This document shows, piece by piece, positions 44,305 to 53,058 of a DNA stretch of 64,000 nucleotides; positions within the stretch are counted from its first letter, which is position 1; each line of letters starts with the position of its first letter. The position numbers and the translations under genes were made by a program. The stretch is from the NCBI GenBank assembly GCA_964552015.1, contig CAZKFR010000008.1, positions 16,514-80,513 of the forward strand. The letters are read 5' to 3'. The notes below the pieces were generated by a model. It was not told where the DNA came from. It made no database searches and saw only the letters and a program-made list of their open reading frames with translations. Source of the DNA: Rhodocaloribacter sp964552015. GTDB taxonomy: Bacteria > Bacteroidota > Rhodothermia > Rhodothermales > ISCAR-4553.

Positions 44305-45627
44305 ATGCGCGTTTCGACCATTGCGCCCCACGAGGGCAAACTGCTGGTTCTGTTGCCCGGCATGGGCGCCGTTGCCACCACCTTCATTGCCGGCGTCGAG
44401 GCCGTGCGCCGGGGGATGGCCAAACCCATCGGCTCGATCACGCAGATGCAAACGATCCGACTGGGCAAACGCTCCGAGAATCGCAACCCCCTCATCCGCG
44501 ACTTCATGCCGCTGGCTCCGCTGGAGGATCTGGCCTTTGCCGGGTGGGACGTCTATCCGGATGATGCGTACGAGGCGGCTGTCCGGGCGCAGGTGCTCGA
44601 GGCCCGACACCTCGAACCCATGGCCGATTTCCTCCGGAGCATCAAGCCGATGCCGGCGGCCTTCGAGAAGGCGTATGCCAAGAAACTTGACGGCACCAAC
44701 GTCAAGAAGGCGGCCAACAAGTTCGAGCTGGCCCAGATGCTGCGCGATGACATCCGTCGGCAGATCGACGAGACCGGGGCGACCCGCGCGGTGATGGTCT
44801 GGTGCGGCTCCACCGAGGTCTACCTTCGCCCGGCGGCCTGCCATCAGAGCATCGAAGCCTTCGAAGAGGGGATGCGCCACAACGATCCGGCCATCGCACC
44901 CTCGCAGCTCTACGCCTATGCCGCCATCATGGAGGGCGTCCCGTACGCCAACGGCGCGCCCAACCTCTCGGCCGACGTGCCCGCGCTCGAACAGCTGGCC
45001 CTCGAACGCGGCGTCCCCATTGCCGGGAAAGACTTCAAGACGGGCCAGACGCTCATGAAGACCATTCTGGCGCCCGGCTTCAAGGCCCGCATGCTCGGCA
45101 TCCAGGGCTGGTTCTCGACCAACATCCTGGGCAACCGCGACGGGGAGGTGCTCGACGACCCGGAAAACTTCCGCTCCAAGGAAGTCACGAAGTCCGGCGT
45201 GCTCGACACCATCCTCCAGCCTGACCTCTATCCCGAGCTCTACAAAGACCTCTACCACAAGGTCCGCATCAACTATTACCCGCCGCGCGGCGACGCCAAG
45301 GAGGGCTGGGACAACATCGACATCTTCGGGTGGCTCGGCTATCCGATGCAGATCAAGGTGGACTTCCTCTGCCGGGATTCGATCCTGGCGGCGCCCATCG
45401 TCCTCGACCTGGCCCTTTTCCTCGACCTGGCCGGTCGGGCCGGGAAGAAGGGCATTCAGGAATGGCTCTCGTTTTACTTCAAGAGCCCGCACGTCGAGGA
45501 AGGGCACGTGCAGGAGCATGACCTGTTCATCCAGCACTTCCGGCTCAAGAACACGCTCCGCGTGATGGGCGGCGAGGAGCCGATCACCCATCTGTCGGAG
45601 AGCTACGAAGAGGAGTTTGATCATTGA
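44305..45627 (+). CDS. ino1: Myo-inositol-1-phosphate synthase
   Basis: NAD-dependent isomerisation of glucose-6-phosphate to L-myo-inositol-1-phosphate. 440 residues from ATG 44305. The Rossmann NAD motif is LVLLPGMGAVATTFIAGV; further conserved parts are LGKRSENRNPLIRDFMPLAPLEDLAF, GKDFKTGQTLMKTILAP, LGIQGWFSTNILGNRDGEVL, and the catalytic-Lys segment SKEVTKSGVL. The codons from 44203 are excluded as non-conserved. Its ATG is 15 bases ahead of the next gene's ATG in operon arrangement (gap of 14 bases after its stop), so inositol-phosphate is handed directly to the cytidylyltransferase encoded next. Confidence 0.94.
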   Translation: MRVSTIAPHEGKLLVLLPGMGAVATTFIAGVEAVRRGMAKPIGSITQMQTIRLGKRSENRNPLIRDFMPLAPLEDLAFAGWDVYPDDAYEAAVRAQVLEARHLEPMADFLRSIKPMPAAFEKAYAKKLDGTNVKKAANKFELAQMLRDDIRRQIDETGATRAVMVWCGSTEVYLRPAACHQSIEAFEEGMRHNDPAIAPSQLYAYAAIMEGVPYANGAPNLSADVPALEQLALERGVPIAGKDFKTGQTLMKTILAPGFKARMLGIQGWFSTNILGNRDGEVLDDPENFRSKEVTKSGVLDTILQPDLYPELYKDLYHKVRINYYPPRGDAKEGWDNIDIFGWLGYPMQIKVDFLCRDSILAAPIVLDLALFLDLAGRAGKKGIQEWLSFYFKSPHVEEGHVQEHDLFIQHFRLKNTLRVMGGEEPITHLSESYEEEFDH

Positions 45628-45641
45628 GCCGGGAGGAGATC

Positions 45642-46394
45642 ATGCCGCAGACCCCCACGACCGGCGTCATCCTGGCGGCGGGCTTCGGCTCGCGGCTGCG
45701 GGGCGTCTCGCGCGAGACCGCCCTCAAGCCGCTTACGCCGGTGGCCGGACGACCGCTGCTGTTGCGTACGCTCGACAGCCTCGCGGTGGCCGGCTGCCGG
45801 CAGGCCGTCATCGTCCTGGGCTTCGGGGCGGAGGACGTGCGGGATGCCGTTCAGGAGGCCTACGACGGGCCGCTCGAGCTGGCTTTCGCCTTCAACCCGC
45901 ACTACACGCTGAAGAACGGGCTCTCCGTGCTGGCCGCCCGCCCGTTCGTGGAGGGCACGTTTCTGCTCACGATGGCGGACCACGTCTTCGGGGACGAGGT
46001 GATGGTGCTGGCCGGCAACCACACCCCCGTCGTGGGCGGGGCCACGCTGCTGGTCGATTATAAGCTCGACACCATCTTCGACATGGACGACGCCACGAAG
46101 GTGCTCGAGCGGGAAGGCCGCATCGTGGACATCGGCAAGACGATCCCGGAGTACAATTGCATCGACACGGGGGCGTTTGTCTGCACCGAGGGCCTCATGG
46201 ATGCCCTGGAGGCCGTCTATGCCGAACAGGGGGACGCCTCGCTGTCCGAAGGGGTCGCCCGGCTGGCCGCCGAGGGCTTGATGTACGTCCTCGACATCGG
46301 GGAGGGGTTCTGGCAGGACGTGGACACCCCGGCCATGCTTCGCTACGCCGAAACCGTCCTCGAACAGCGCGAGAACGCCAACGTGGACCGGTAA
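45642..46394 (+). CDS. CTP:myo-inositol-1-phosphate cytidylyltransferase
   Basis: Sugar-nucleotidyltransferase, 250 residues. The signature GVILAAGFGSRLRGVSRETALKPLTPVAG contains the nucleotide-binding GxGxRL/xxKP core; LTMADHVFGDEVM holds a likely metal-binding Asp and the acceptor-binding region runs to CIDTGAFVC. ATG 45642 has a good ribosome-binding site (GGGAGGAG, 45631-45638). Directly after an inositol-phosphate synthase, the most likely product is CDP-inositol, as in the R. marinus inositol-phospholipid route and in di-inositol-phosphate synthesis. No fused CDP-alcohol phosphotransferase domain is present, and no such gene follows. Confidence 0.82.
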   Translation: MPQTPTTGVILAAGFGSRLRGVSRETALKPLTPVAGRPLLLRTLDSLAVAGCRQAVIVLGFGAEDVRDAVQEAYDGPLELAFAFNPHYTLKNGLSVLAARPFVEGTFLLTMADHVFGDEVMVLAGNHTPVVGGATLLVDYKLDTIFDMDDATKVLEREGRIVDIGKTIPEYNCIDTGAFVCTEGLMDALEAVYAEQGDASLSEGVARLAAEGLMYVLDIGEGFWQDVDTPAMLRYAETVLEQRENANVDR

Positions 46395-46489
46395 CAACCC
46401 GGATGATCGCCTCGGAAGGCACCGGGCGGCGGAACACTTTCCGTACGTACCGGTGCCTTCCTCGTTCATGTCAACAGACGGAATCGGGT

Positions 46490-46903
46490 ATGGAGAAGGT
46501 GCACAGGTCGGATGCGGAGTGGCGGGCGCTCCTCGATGAGGAGACGTACCGCATCACCCGGCAAAAAGGGACCGAGCGGGCCTTTACCGGACGATACTGG
46601 AATCATAAGGACAAGGGCGTGTACCGCTGTGCCTGCTGCGGAGCGACCCTTTTCAGCAGTGAGGCGAAGTACGACTCCGGCAGCGGATGGCCGAGTTTCT
46701 ACGCGCCCGTCGCCCCGGAGCACGTGGCGACGGCAGAGGATCGCAGCCTCGCGATGCGGCGCACGGAGGTGCTCTGCGCGCGGTGCGATGCCCACCTCGG
46801 CCACGTCTTCGACGACGGACCGGCCCCGACCGGGCTGCGCTACTGCATCAACTCGGCCGCCCTGCGCTTCGAGCCGGAGGACGCGTCCGGCGAAGCCGCC
46901 TGA
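46490..46903 (+). CDS. msrB: Peptide methionine-(R)-S-oxide reductase
   Basis: Repairs methionine-R-sulfoxide. 137 residues. The zinc cysteines form two CxxC pairs, CACC and CARC; the SGSGWPSFY and HLGHVFDDGP motifs are conserved and the catalytic Cys is in RYCINSAALRF. It is about 95 bases after the cytidylyltransferase gene on the same strand and may be in the same unit. Single-domain form, not fused to MsrA. Confidence 0.96.
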   Translation: MEKVHRSDAEWRALLDEETYRITRQKGTERAFTGRYWNHKDKGVYRCACCGATLFSSEAKYDSGSGWPSFYAPVAPEHVATAEDRSLAMRRTEVLCARCDAHLGHVFDDGPAPTGLRYCINSAALRFEPEDASGEAA

Positions 46904-46927
46904 CGCGCCGGACCCGGGCCGCTATGT

Positions 46928-47359
46928 TCAACCGGTGAGCCGGGCGTCGAGGACGATCTCCGCGCCGGCGAGCACTTTCGATACGGGACACCCCTGCTTG
47001 GCGGCTTCGGCCTTTTCCCGGAAGGTCGCCTCGTCGATGCCCGGCACGTCGGCTTCGGTATGCAGTTCGATCTTCGGGATATGGAAGCCGCCCTCGGGGT
47101 GCTTCTGCAGGTGGACCCGGGCGGTGGTGTGGACGCGGCGGGGCGGGTAGCCGGCCTGGGCGAGCCCGTGCGAGAGCGCCATCGAAAAGCAGCCGGCGTG
47201 GGCCGCCGCGATCAGTTCTTCGGGGTTGGTCCCCGTGCCTTCCTCGAAGCGCGAGGCGAAGGAGTAGGCACCCTCGAAGGCGCCACCGCCGAATTTCATG
47301 GTTCCTTTTCCGGAAGGCAGGTCGCCTTCCCAGACGGCTTCGGCTGTGCGAACAGGCAT
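46928..47359 (-). CDS. OsmC/Ohr family peroxiredoxin-like protein
   Basis: 143 residues. OsmC-type hydroperoxide reductase: one catalytic Cys in AAAHAGCFSMALSHGL, the second in KQGCPVSKVLAG, with the leading GDLPSGKGTMKFGG and GTNPEELIAAAH segments of the family. Reduces organic hydroperoxides using lipoyl or thiol donors. Converges with msrB, 24 bases apart, so the two oxidative-stress genes sit tail to tail. Confidence 0.93.
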   Translation of the reverse strand: MPVRTAEAVWEGDLPSGKGTMKFGGGAFEGAYSFASRFEEGTGTNPEELIAAAHAGCFSMALSHGLAQAGYPPRRVHTTARVHLQKHPEGGFHIPKIELHTEADVPGIDEATFREKAEAAKQGCPVSKVLAGAEIVLDARLTG

Positions 47360-47570
47360 GGTGAATCGTCGGGTTGTTCTCTGGATGGATCAGTTGCCTG
47401 CAATATAGTAGCGGGCCGGGAAAGTAGGTAGCCGTCGTCAGCCAGGATCGAAGGTCACCTTCCGCTTGAAACGAACGGTGTCCCGCCTACACGAAACCGC
47501 AGCGATCTTTGGTCACACAGCGTAGTACAAGCCCTCCTGGTCAACAGGTCAACCCCCATCGAGGTAGATC

Positions 47571-48386
47571 ATGGAACATCCCAATACGGCAACAGACGCG
47601 ACGAAGCCCGTCGATGGCGCCCCGGCCCTCGAGCGCGCCGAACTCAAGCCGGCCCTCAGTCCGGCCATGCGTCTGGCCTTTCGCCTCGTCCAGTGGCTCG
47701 AGCGCATCATCGTCAAGTACTCGCCCCACGGCAACGCCACCTTCTTCGACCCGGACGAATTCCCCTGGGCCCGGCAACTGGAGGCCAACTGGGAGGTGAT
47801 CCGGAAGGAACTGGACGCCGTCCTCGAACACCAGGAGGCCCTGCCCAACTTTCAGGACATCTCGAAGGACCAGCGCTCCATCACCCGGGACGACAAGTGG
47901 AAGACGTTCTTTCTCTATGGCTACGGGTACAAATCCGAGGTGAACGCGGCCCGTTGCCCGGAAACGACGCGCCTCGTCGAGAGCGTCCCGGGCATGCTGA
48001 CCGCGTTCTTCTCGATCCTGGCGCCGGGCAAGCACATCCCGCCACACCGTGGGCCGTACAAGGGCGTCCTTCGCTACCACCTGGGCCTGCTTGTGCCGGA
48101 GCCGAAGGAGAAGTGCCGCATCCGGGTAGGCAACGACATACGGCACTGGGAGGAGGGAAAAGGGCTCCTGTTTGACGACACGCACGACCACGAGGTCTGG
48201 AACGAGACGAACGGAACCCGCGTGGTGCTCTTCATGGATGTCGAGCGCCCGCTTCGATTCCCGGCTTCCTGGCTGAATAAGCTCATCATCAAGCTCATCA
48301 AGTACTCGCCCATTGTGCAGTCCGCGCGAAAGAACGAGCAGAAATGGGAGATGAGCTTCGAGGACGTGATGAACCGGGCCCGCTGA
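47571..48386 (+). CDS. Aspartyl/asparaginyl beta-hydroxylase family dioxygenase
   Basis: Fe(II)/2-oxoglutarate-dependent dioxygenase, 271 residues. The iron/cosubstrate core is visible as HIPPHRGPYKGVLRYHLGLLVP and LLFDDTHDHEVWNETNGTRVVLF, which together supply the HxR and H...R ligands. N- and C-terminal parts (ERIIVKYSPHGNATFFDPD and NKLIIKLIKYSP) resemble the LpxO-like group that hydroxylates acyl or protein side chains. A lipid A or protein target is possible; the sequence does not decide. Confidence 0.85.
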   Translation: MEHPNTATDATKPVDGAPALERAELKPALSPAMRLAFRLVQWLERIIVKYSPHGNATFFDPDEFPWARQLEANWEVIRKELDAVLEHQEALPNFQDISKDQRSITRDDKWKTFFLYGYGYKSEVNAARCPETTRLVESVPGMLTAFFSILAPGKHIPPHRGPYKGVLRYHLGLLVPEPKEKCRIRVGNDIRHWEEGKGLLFDDTHDHEVWNETNGTRVVLFMDVERPLRFPASWLNKLIIKLIKYSPIVQSARKNEQKWEMSFEDVMNRAR

Positions 48387-48401
48387 GTCGCGGTGTGCAT
48401 A

Positions 48402-48442
48402 CACCGTTTAACGTTGAACGGTGAGCGTTGAACGTGCAACGC
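48402..48442. terminator. Two tandem hairpins between convergent genes
   Basis: An 11-base arm (48402-48412) and its near-perfect complement (48413-48423, one mismatch) form a palindrome; immediately after, GCGTTG (48425-48430) pairs with CAACGC (48437-48442). Both contain the GTTGAACG-like unit. They sit between the hydroxylase stop (48386) and the homogentisate dioxygenase stop (48449), where a bidirectional terminator is expected, but no T-run follows. Confidence 0.4.
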
Positions 48443-48448
48443 GACGCA

Positions 48449-49791
48449 TCAACGGCCGTTCGTAGGCGTGGCGTAGCGTTCGGGTTGCCAGGAGTAGATA
48501 TAATCCTTGTNNNNNNNNNNNNNNNNNNNNNNNNNNNNNNNNNNNNNNNNNNNNNNNNNNNNNNNNNNNNNNNNNNNNNNNNNNNNNNNNNNNNNNNNNN
48601 NNNNNNNNNNCCGTTCGTAGGCGTGGCGTAGCGTTCGGGTTGCCAGGAGTAGATATAATCCTTGTCCTCGTGTGCCACGGCCGTCTTCGTTAACCGCAGC
48701 GGGCGGAAGGTATCCACCATGACGGCCAGTTCCTCGGTGCGCTCTTTCCCGATGGAAGCCTCGACGGTGCCGGGGTGGGGGCCGTGCGCAATGCCGCCCG
48801 GGTGCAGGGTGAAGGAGCCGCGTTCGATGCCTCGCCGGCTCATGAAGTCACCCTCGGCATAGTAGAGCACTTCGTCCGAATCGATGTTCGAGTGGTTATA
48901 CGGGGCCGGGATGGCCTCAGGGTGATAGTCGAACAGGCGGGGGACGAACGAGCAGATCACGAAGTTGCGTCCGGCAAAGGTCTGATGTACCGGCGGCGGC
49001 TGGTGGATGCGACCGGTGATCGGCTCGAAGTCGTGGATGGAAAGGGCGTACGGGTACATGTAGCCGTCCCAGCCGACGTAATCGAACGGGTGGTACCGGA
49101 AAACGAGCCGGTGCAGATAGTTGTGCTTGGCGATGCGTACCTCGAACGCGCCCTCCTCGTCAATGGTGATGAGCTCCGACGGCGGGCGGATGTCGCGCTC
49201 GCAGAAGGGGCTGTGCTCGAGGAGTTGGCCGAACTCGTTCCGATAGCGTTTCGGAAAGCGCACCTCGGAGAAGCTCTCGATGATGAGCACGCGGTTTCGG
49301 ATGCCCGGCTTGAACCGCCAACGGTGCGTGATCGTGCGCGGGACGTGCACGTAGTCGCCCTGCGTGAATTCGAGCCGGCCGAAGGGGCTTTCGAGCACCC
49401 CTTCGCCATCGTGGATGAAAACGACCTCGTCCGCAACGGCGTTGCGGTAGAAGTAGTCCATCTCCGCCGTCGGTTCGGCCAGGGCCAGGCGCACGTCCTC
49501 GTTGCCCATGATGTAGCGGCGGGCCGCGAGCCAGTCCCCGCTACTTTCGACCTCGAAGCCCTTGATGTGGCGGTGTTGCAGGAAGTCGAGGTCGGTGTAG
49601 TCGGGCGCATACGGGATGGGGTCCTCGATGCGATCGACCACGGTAGGCGGGTGGAGGTGGTAGGCGATGGACGAGATGCCGCTGAACCCCTCGGCACCGA
49701 TCACCTCCTCGCTGTAGAGGCTGCCGTCGGGTTTGCGAAACTGGGTGTGCCGCTTGTGGGGCACCTGGCCGAGACGAACGTAGTAGGGCAT
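48449..49791 (-). CDS. hmgA: Homogentisate 1,2-dioxygenase (interrupted by an artefactual N-run)
   Basis: Fe(II) dioxygenase that opens the ring of homogentisate in tyrosine degradation. From ATG 49791 (MPYYVRLGQVPHKRHTQFR) it runs to the gap at 48610; conserved parts include SSIAYHLHPPTVV, GDYVHVPRTITHRW, HRLVFRYHPFDYVGWDGYMYPYAL and LHPGGIAHGPHPGTVE near the C-terminus. The 55 bases beside the gap are duplicated on both sides; removing the N-run and one copy keeps the frame and gives a stop after ...ERYATPTNGR at 48449-48451, a 395-residue protein of normal length. It is downstream of HPPD on the same strand, so the two form a tyrosine-catabolic operon. Confidence 0.9.
48456..48510. repeat. 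55-base copy left of N-run (duplicated contig end)
   Basis: Identical to 48611-48665. The sequence belongs to the end of hmgA. Not a biological repeat: an unmerged contig overlap around an artificial gap. Confidence 0.9.
48511..48610. other. Run of 100 Ns (assembly gap 1)
   Basis: Scaffold gap of conventional length. The flanks overlap by 55 bases (48456-48510 and 48611-48665), so no sequence is missing and the true spacing is negative. Confidence 0.95.
48611..48665. repeat. 55-base copy right of N-run (duplicated contig end)
   Basis: Second copy of 48456-48510, inside hmgA. See the gap entry and the hmgA entry. Confidence 0.9.
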
Positions 49792-49819
49792 GACGGTCGA
49801 GGATTGGGGGTGGAAGGGG

Positions 49820-50947
49820 TCAGAGGGTGCCGCGCCGGGCCTGTTCGCGCTCGATGGCTTCGAAGAGGGCTTTGAAATTACCCTTGCCGAAGCTCCGGGC
49901 CCCCTTGCGCTGGATGATCTCGTAGAACAGAGTAGGGCGGTCCTCGACGGGCTTCGTGAAGATCTGCAGGAGGTAGCCCTCATCGTCCCGGTCGACGAGG
50001 ATGCCCAGCTCCTGCAGGCGGTCTACCGGCTCGTCGATCTTGCCGACCCGGTCTTGCAGGTCGTCGTAATATGTCGTCGGAACGTGGAGAAACTCGACGC
50101 CCCGGTCGCGCAAGGCGGTCACCGTCTCGAGGATGTCGTCGGTGGCCATGGCCACGTGCTGCACGCCGGGACCACCGTAGAAGTCCAGGTATTCCTCGAC
50201 CTGGCTCTTCTTGCGCCCGGGGGCCGGCTCATTGATCGGAAATTTGATGCGCTCGTTGCCATTGGCCATCACCTTGGACATGAGCGCCGTGTATTCGGTC
50301 GAGATGTCCTGGTCGTCGAACGAAATCAGGTTCTTGAAGCCCATCACGTTGGCGTAGAAGTCGACGTATTGGTTCATCTCGCCAAGGCGTACGTTGCCCA
50401 CGCAGTGATCGACGTACTTGAGTCCTACGGGACCGGGCTTCCAGTAGGGGTTTTCCCAGGGCTCGAAGCCAGGCATGAACAGGCCGTGGTAATCCCGCCG
50501 CTCGACGAACGAATGGATGGTGTCACCGTAGGTTGCGATGGCGGCGATGACGACCCGCCCGTGCTCGTCCTCGAGGACCTCGGGTTCCCGTACGGGACGC
50601 GCACCGCGACGCACCGTCTCTTCGAAAGCATGGCGGGCGTCGTCTACCCACAGCGCGATGTCCCGTACGCCGTCTCCATGGCGCCGAACGTGCTCCGCGA
50701 TGAACGAGTCGGCCGTCAGGGCGGCCGTCAACACGAACCGTATCTTGCCCTGTTGGAGCAGATAACTGGTGGCTTCTCGCGAACCCGTCTCGAGTCCGCG
50801 GTAGCCGATGATCTGGAAGCCGAAGGCGCTCTGGTAATAGTAGGCGGCCTGCTTCGCGTTGCCCACGTAGAACTCGATGTAGTCGGTTCCGTTGATCGGG
50901 AGAAAATCAGTTTCGGTCGACGGGGAAAAGGCGGGTGCTTCGGCCAT
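49820..50947 (-). CDS. hppD: 4-hydroxyphenylpyruvate dioxygenase
   Basis: Converts 4-hydroxyphenylpyruvate to homogentisate, the substrate of the next gene. 375 residues. Iron ligands are His in YVDHCVGNV, His in GVQHVAMAT and Glu in TLFYEIIQRKG; the C-terminal helix with GKGNFKALFEAIE is present. Two vicinal-oxygen-chelate repeats cover about residues 15-165 and 175-345. It lies 28 bases upstream of hmgA. The two products take tyrosine to maleylacetoacetate; downstream isomerase and fumarylacetoacetase are not in the window. Confidence 0.96.
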   Translation of the reverse strand: MAEAPAFSPSTETDFLPINGTDYIEFYVGNAKQAAYYYQSAFGFQIIGYRGLETGSREATSYLLQQGKIRFVLTAALTADSFIAEHVRRHGDGVRDIALWVDDARHAFEETVRRGARPVREPEVLEDEHGRVVIAAIATYGDTIHSFVERRDYHGLFMPGFEPWENPYWKPGPVGLKYVDHCVGNVRLGEMNQYVDFYANVMGFKNLISFDDQDISTEYTALMSKVMANGNERIKFPINEPAPGRKKSQVEEYLDFYGGPGVQHVAMATDDILETVTALRDRGVEFLHVPTTYYDDLQDRVGKIDEPVDRLQELGILVDRDDEGYLLQIFTKPVEDRPTLFYEIIQRKGARSFGKGNFKALFEAIEREQARRGTL

Positions 50948-51264
50948 GGCTAACCTCGTTGCGTTGGGACGATGTTCGACGAACGAAGCGCATCGGAACG
51001 GGAGCGCTTCCGGCTCGAAAAATTTACACGAAAGAGTGGGCGTGGCGTTCCGAATGGTGGTGGGCGTATAAACGTTGATTATAAGATAGGACGGCCGAAT
51101 AATATTTGAAAGTGAGTGGGATGTGCTGGATGAAGTGTGGTGTTTGATCGAATGCTCCTTATGTGAGATATGCCCGTTGGAGCAGGGTGGTGGTGGGCGC
51201 CAGGAAACTAACGGGCGTGCTCCGGCATCAGCAGGACGCTCATGGGATCATAAGGAGCGGACGG
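50948..51264. promoter_or_regulatory. Divergent promoter region of hppD and the Nudix gene
   Basis: About 317 bases, AT-rich in 51010-51120. For hppD (minus strand) TAAATTTT at 51019-51026 is a seven-of-eight match to TAnnTTTG. For the Nudix gene (plus) AATATTTG at 51101-51108, with TTG at 51075-51077 as -33, is a similar match. No gene in the interval; candidates only by eye. Confidence 0.4.
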
Positions 51265-51852
51265 ATGCAACCCTGGGAAGTACTCGAACGTCGATACCTG
51301 CTCAAGCGCTGGTGGATGAACCTTCGCGTGGATCATGTGCGCCTGCCGGATGGGACCGAACTGCCGGAGTTTCACGTTGTCGAGTATCCGGACTGGTCGT
51401 GCGTCGTCTGTTTCACCGAGCGGGGTGATCTGGTGATGGTCGAGCAATACCGACATGGTGTCGAGCGGATGAGCCTGGAATTTCCGGCCGGTGCCGTCGA
51501 TGCCGGGGAGTCGCCGCTGGAGGCGGCGCGTCGTGAGTTGCTGGAGGAGACGGGGTATGCCGCCGCCACGTGGACCCTGCTCGGACGATGCGCTCCCGAG
51601 CCGAGCAAGCACACGAACATGGCCCATCTCTATGTGGCTCTGGGGGCCCGGCCGGTTCAGCGCCCGCAGACCGATCATGGAGAGCAGCTCCGGGTATGCC
51701 TGCTTCCGCCCGACGAGGTGGCGCAGCGGATTGCGGCAGGGGAGGTGATCCATGGCGTCCATCTGGCGGCCTACTTCTGGGCACGGGCCTGCGGGTTCTT
51801 CCCATCGGCTGATCCGTTCCCGGTGCCCGCTACCGACGCGTCATGTCCGTAA
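51265..51852 (+). CDS. Nudix hydrolase (ADP-ribose pyrophosphatase-like)
   Basis: 195 residues from ATG 51265, which has a good AAGGAG ribosome-binding site (about 51252-51257). The Nudix box is complete: GAVDAGESPLEAARRELLEETG, matching GxxxxxExxxxxxxREUxEExGU. Upstream EFPAG and the preceding VEQYRHGVERMSLE segment are typical of ADP-ribose or nucleoside-diphosphate-sugar pyrophosphatases. Its stop overlaps the start of the following lipoprotein gene. Confidence 0.9.
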   Translation: MQPWEVLERRYLLKRWWMNLRVDHVRLPDGTELPEFHVVEYPDWSCVVCFTERGDLVMVEQYRHGVERMSLEFPAGAVDAGESPLEAARRELLEETGYAAATWTLLGRCAPEPSKHTNMAHLYVALGARPVQRPQTDHGEQLRVCLLPPDEVAQRIAAGEVIHGVHLAAYFWARACGFFPSADPFPVPATDASCP

Positions 51853-53048
51853 CCAGCGAGCCGGCACGGCGTTTCATCGCGAACCTCGACGTGGGTATGG
51901 CACGGATTCGACGTGTAGTTTGCCCGGTGGCCCTGGTCTGCGTGCTTCTGGGTACGGGATGTCGCCTGGAGCCCGAGGTCATCGTCACGCGGCTGGAGGT
52001 CCAGCGGCCTTCGTGGGATCACCTGCAGATTTCCATCGCCTTTGCCCGCGTAGATCCGCTCGGGCGCAAAACGGCCGTGGTGCCGGATACCCTGCAGGTT
52101 CATCTGTTCGACGCGGGCTTTGACACGCTCTATGCGGGGGGAGACACGCTGGTGGCCGTCCCCGATGCCGAACTGGGGAGTGAGGAGCGCCTGTTGCTTG
52201 AAGTCTGCGGGGCCTATGGACATGCACGGGTATGCGAGCAGCGAGCACTGACGGCTTCCCCCAAACGCTTACAGGTTTCGTCTCGCCTCGATTACCCCGT
52301 CGATGAGACGTATGAGCGAGGGCGCTACGAGCTGGTATATACCCTGGAACGGCCCCGTTTCGGGGGGGATGGCTGGGAGCCTGTCCATCGCACGCGGCCC
52401 CTGGACGGGTATTTCCGTGCCTACGTGGGGGCCGATGAGCGGGCTTCGGTACGCGTGCCCGTGCGCTTCGTCCGCGGGCAGTTCGACCTGTCGAGGCTGG
52501 AAAACTACCGGGATTTCAAGTACGCCCTGCAATCGAAGCTCTTTGAGGGCAAGGAAGCCGAGGTACATTTCGATCTGTATGCCGGGCTGCGGGGGCTGGA
52601 ACGTCCGGTGGATCGGATTGCTCGCCGGATCGTGAAGAAGAGCGAGGCCGAGCGGATGGCCGAGGTGGGGCATTTCGTGGAACAGGCCGCCACGAAGCTG
52701 GTCGAGCGCCTTGGCCTTGGTCACGTCGGCGCGTACGTATTCATCGAGGGCTGGACGTACGACCTGGCTACTCGAACGTACCACGTGGACCTGTCGCTGC
52801 AGTGGCGACGGGGCTGGCTCCGGCGGTGGGCCACCCTGGAGGGCCGTCTCGTCGTCCCGGAGGCAGGGGGCGAAGCGGTATTCCATCTCCGCGACGATCC
52901 TCAGGAGGAGGCTCGACGCCAGTGGGAAACGCACGTTGCGGGGGAGGAACTCGTGCTGGACTCGCTCGCGATCCGGACCTCGGGGGTGGACATGCCCCCC
53001 GGCGCGGCACCCCCCGCGAGGCGACGCGACCGGATCAAGACCTGGTGA
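51843..53048 (+). CDS. Predicted lipoprotein of unknown family, beta-rich
   Basis: 401 residues from ATG 51843, which overlaps the Nudix stop by ten bases; a second ATG at 51897 (MARIRRVVCPVALV) would start just before the signal and may be the real one. The signal ends LLGTGC, so a lipoprotein is likely although the lipobox is imperfect. The mature part is beta-rich (RLEPEVIVTRLEVQRPSWDHLQISIAFA) with no transmembrane segment. I do not recognise it; a GlcNAc-type or chaperone role cannot be claimed. It is coupled to the Nudix gene. Confidence 0.65.
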   Translation: MSVTSEPARRFIANLDVGMARIRRVVCPVALVCVLLGTGCRLEPEVIVTRLEVQRPSWDHLQISIAFARVDPLGRKTAVVPDTLQVHLFDAGFDTLYAGGDTLVAVPDAELGSEERLLLEVCGAYGHARVCEQRALTASPKRLQVSSRLDYPVDETYERGRYELVYTLERPRFGGDGWEPVHRTRPLDGYFRAYVGADERASVRVPVRFVRGQFDLSRLENYRDFKYALQSKLFEGKEAEVHFDLYAGLRGLERPVDRIARRIVKKSEAERMAEVGHFVEQAATKLVERLGLGHVGAYVFIEGWTYDLATRTYHVDLSLQWRRGWLRRWATLEGRLVVPEAGGEAVFHLRDDPQEEARRQWETHVAGEELVLDSLAIRTSGVDMPPGAAPPARRRDRIKTW

Positions 53049-53058
53049 GGCCGAGGGC

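Noticed and set aside
41696..44794. 1,032-codon plus-strand open frame
   Set aside because: Antisense to the family B polymerase, then runs into ino1 in the wrong frame. No recognisable domain.
48298..49983. 561-codon frame spanning the N-run, and similar frames with runs of X
   Set aside because: The N-run is artefactual, so the residues joined across it are meaningless past the hmgA stop.
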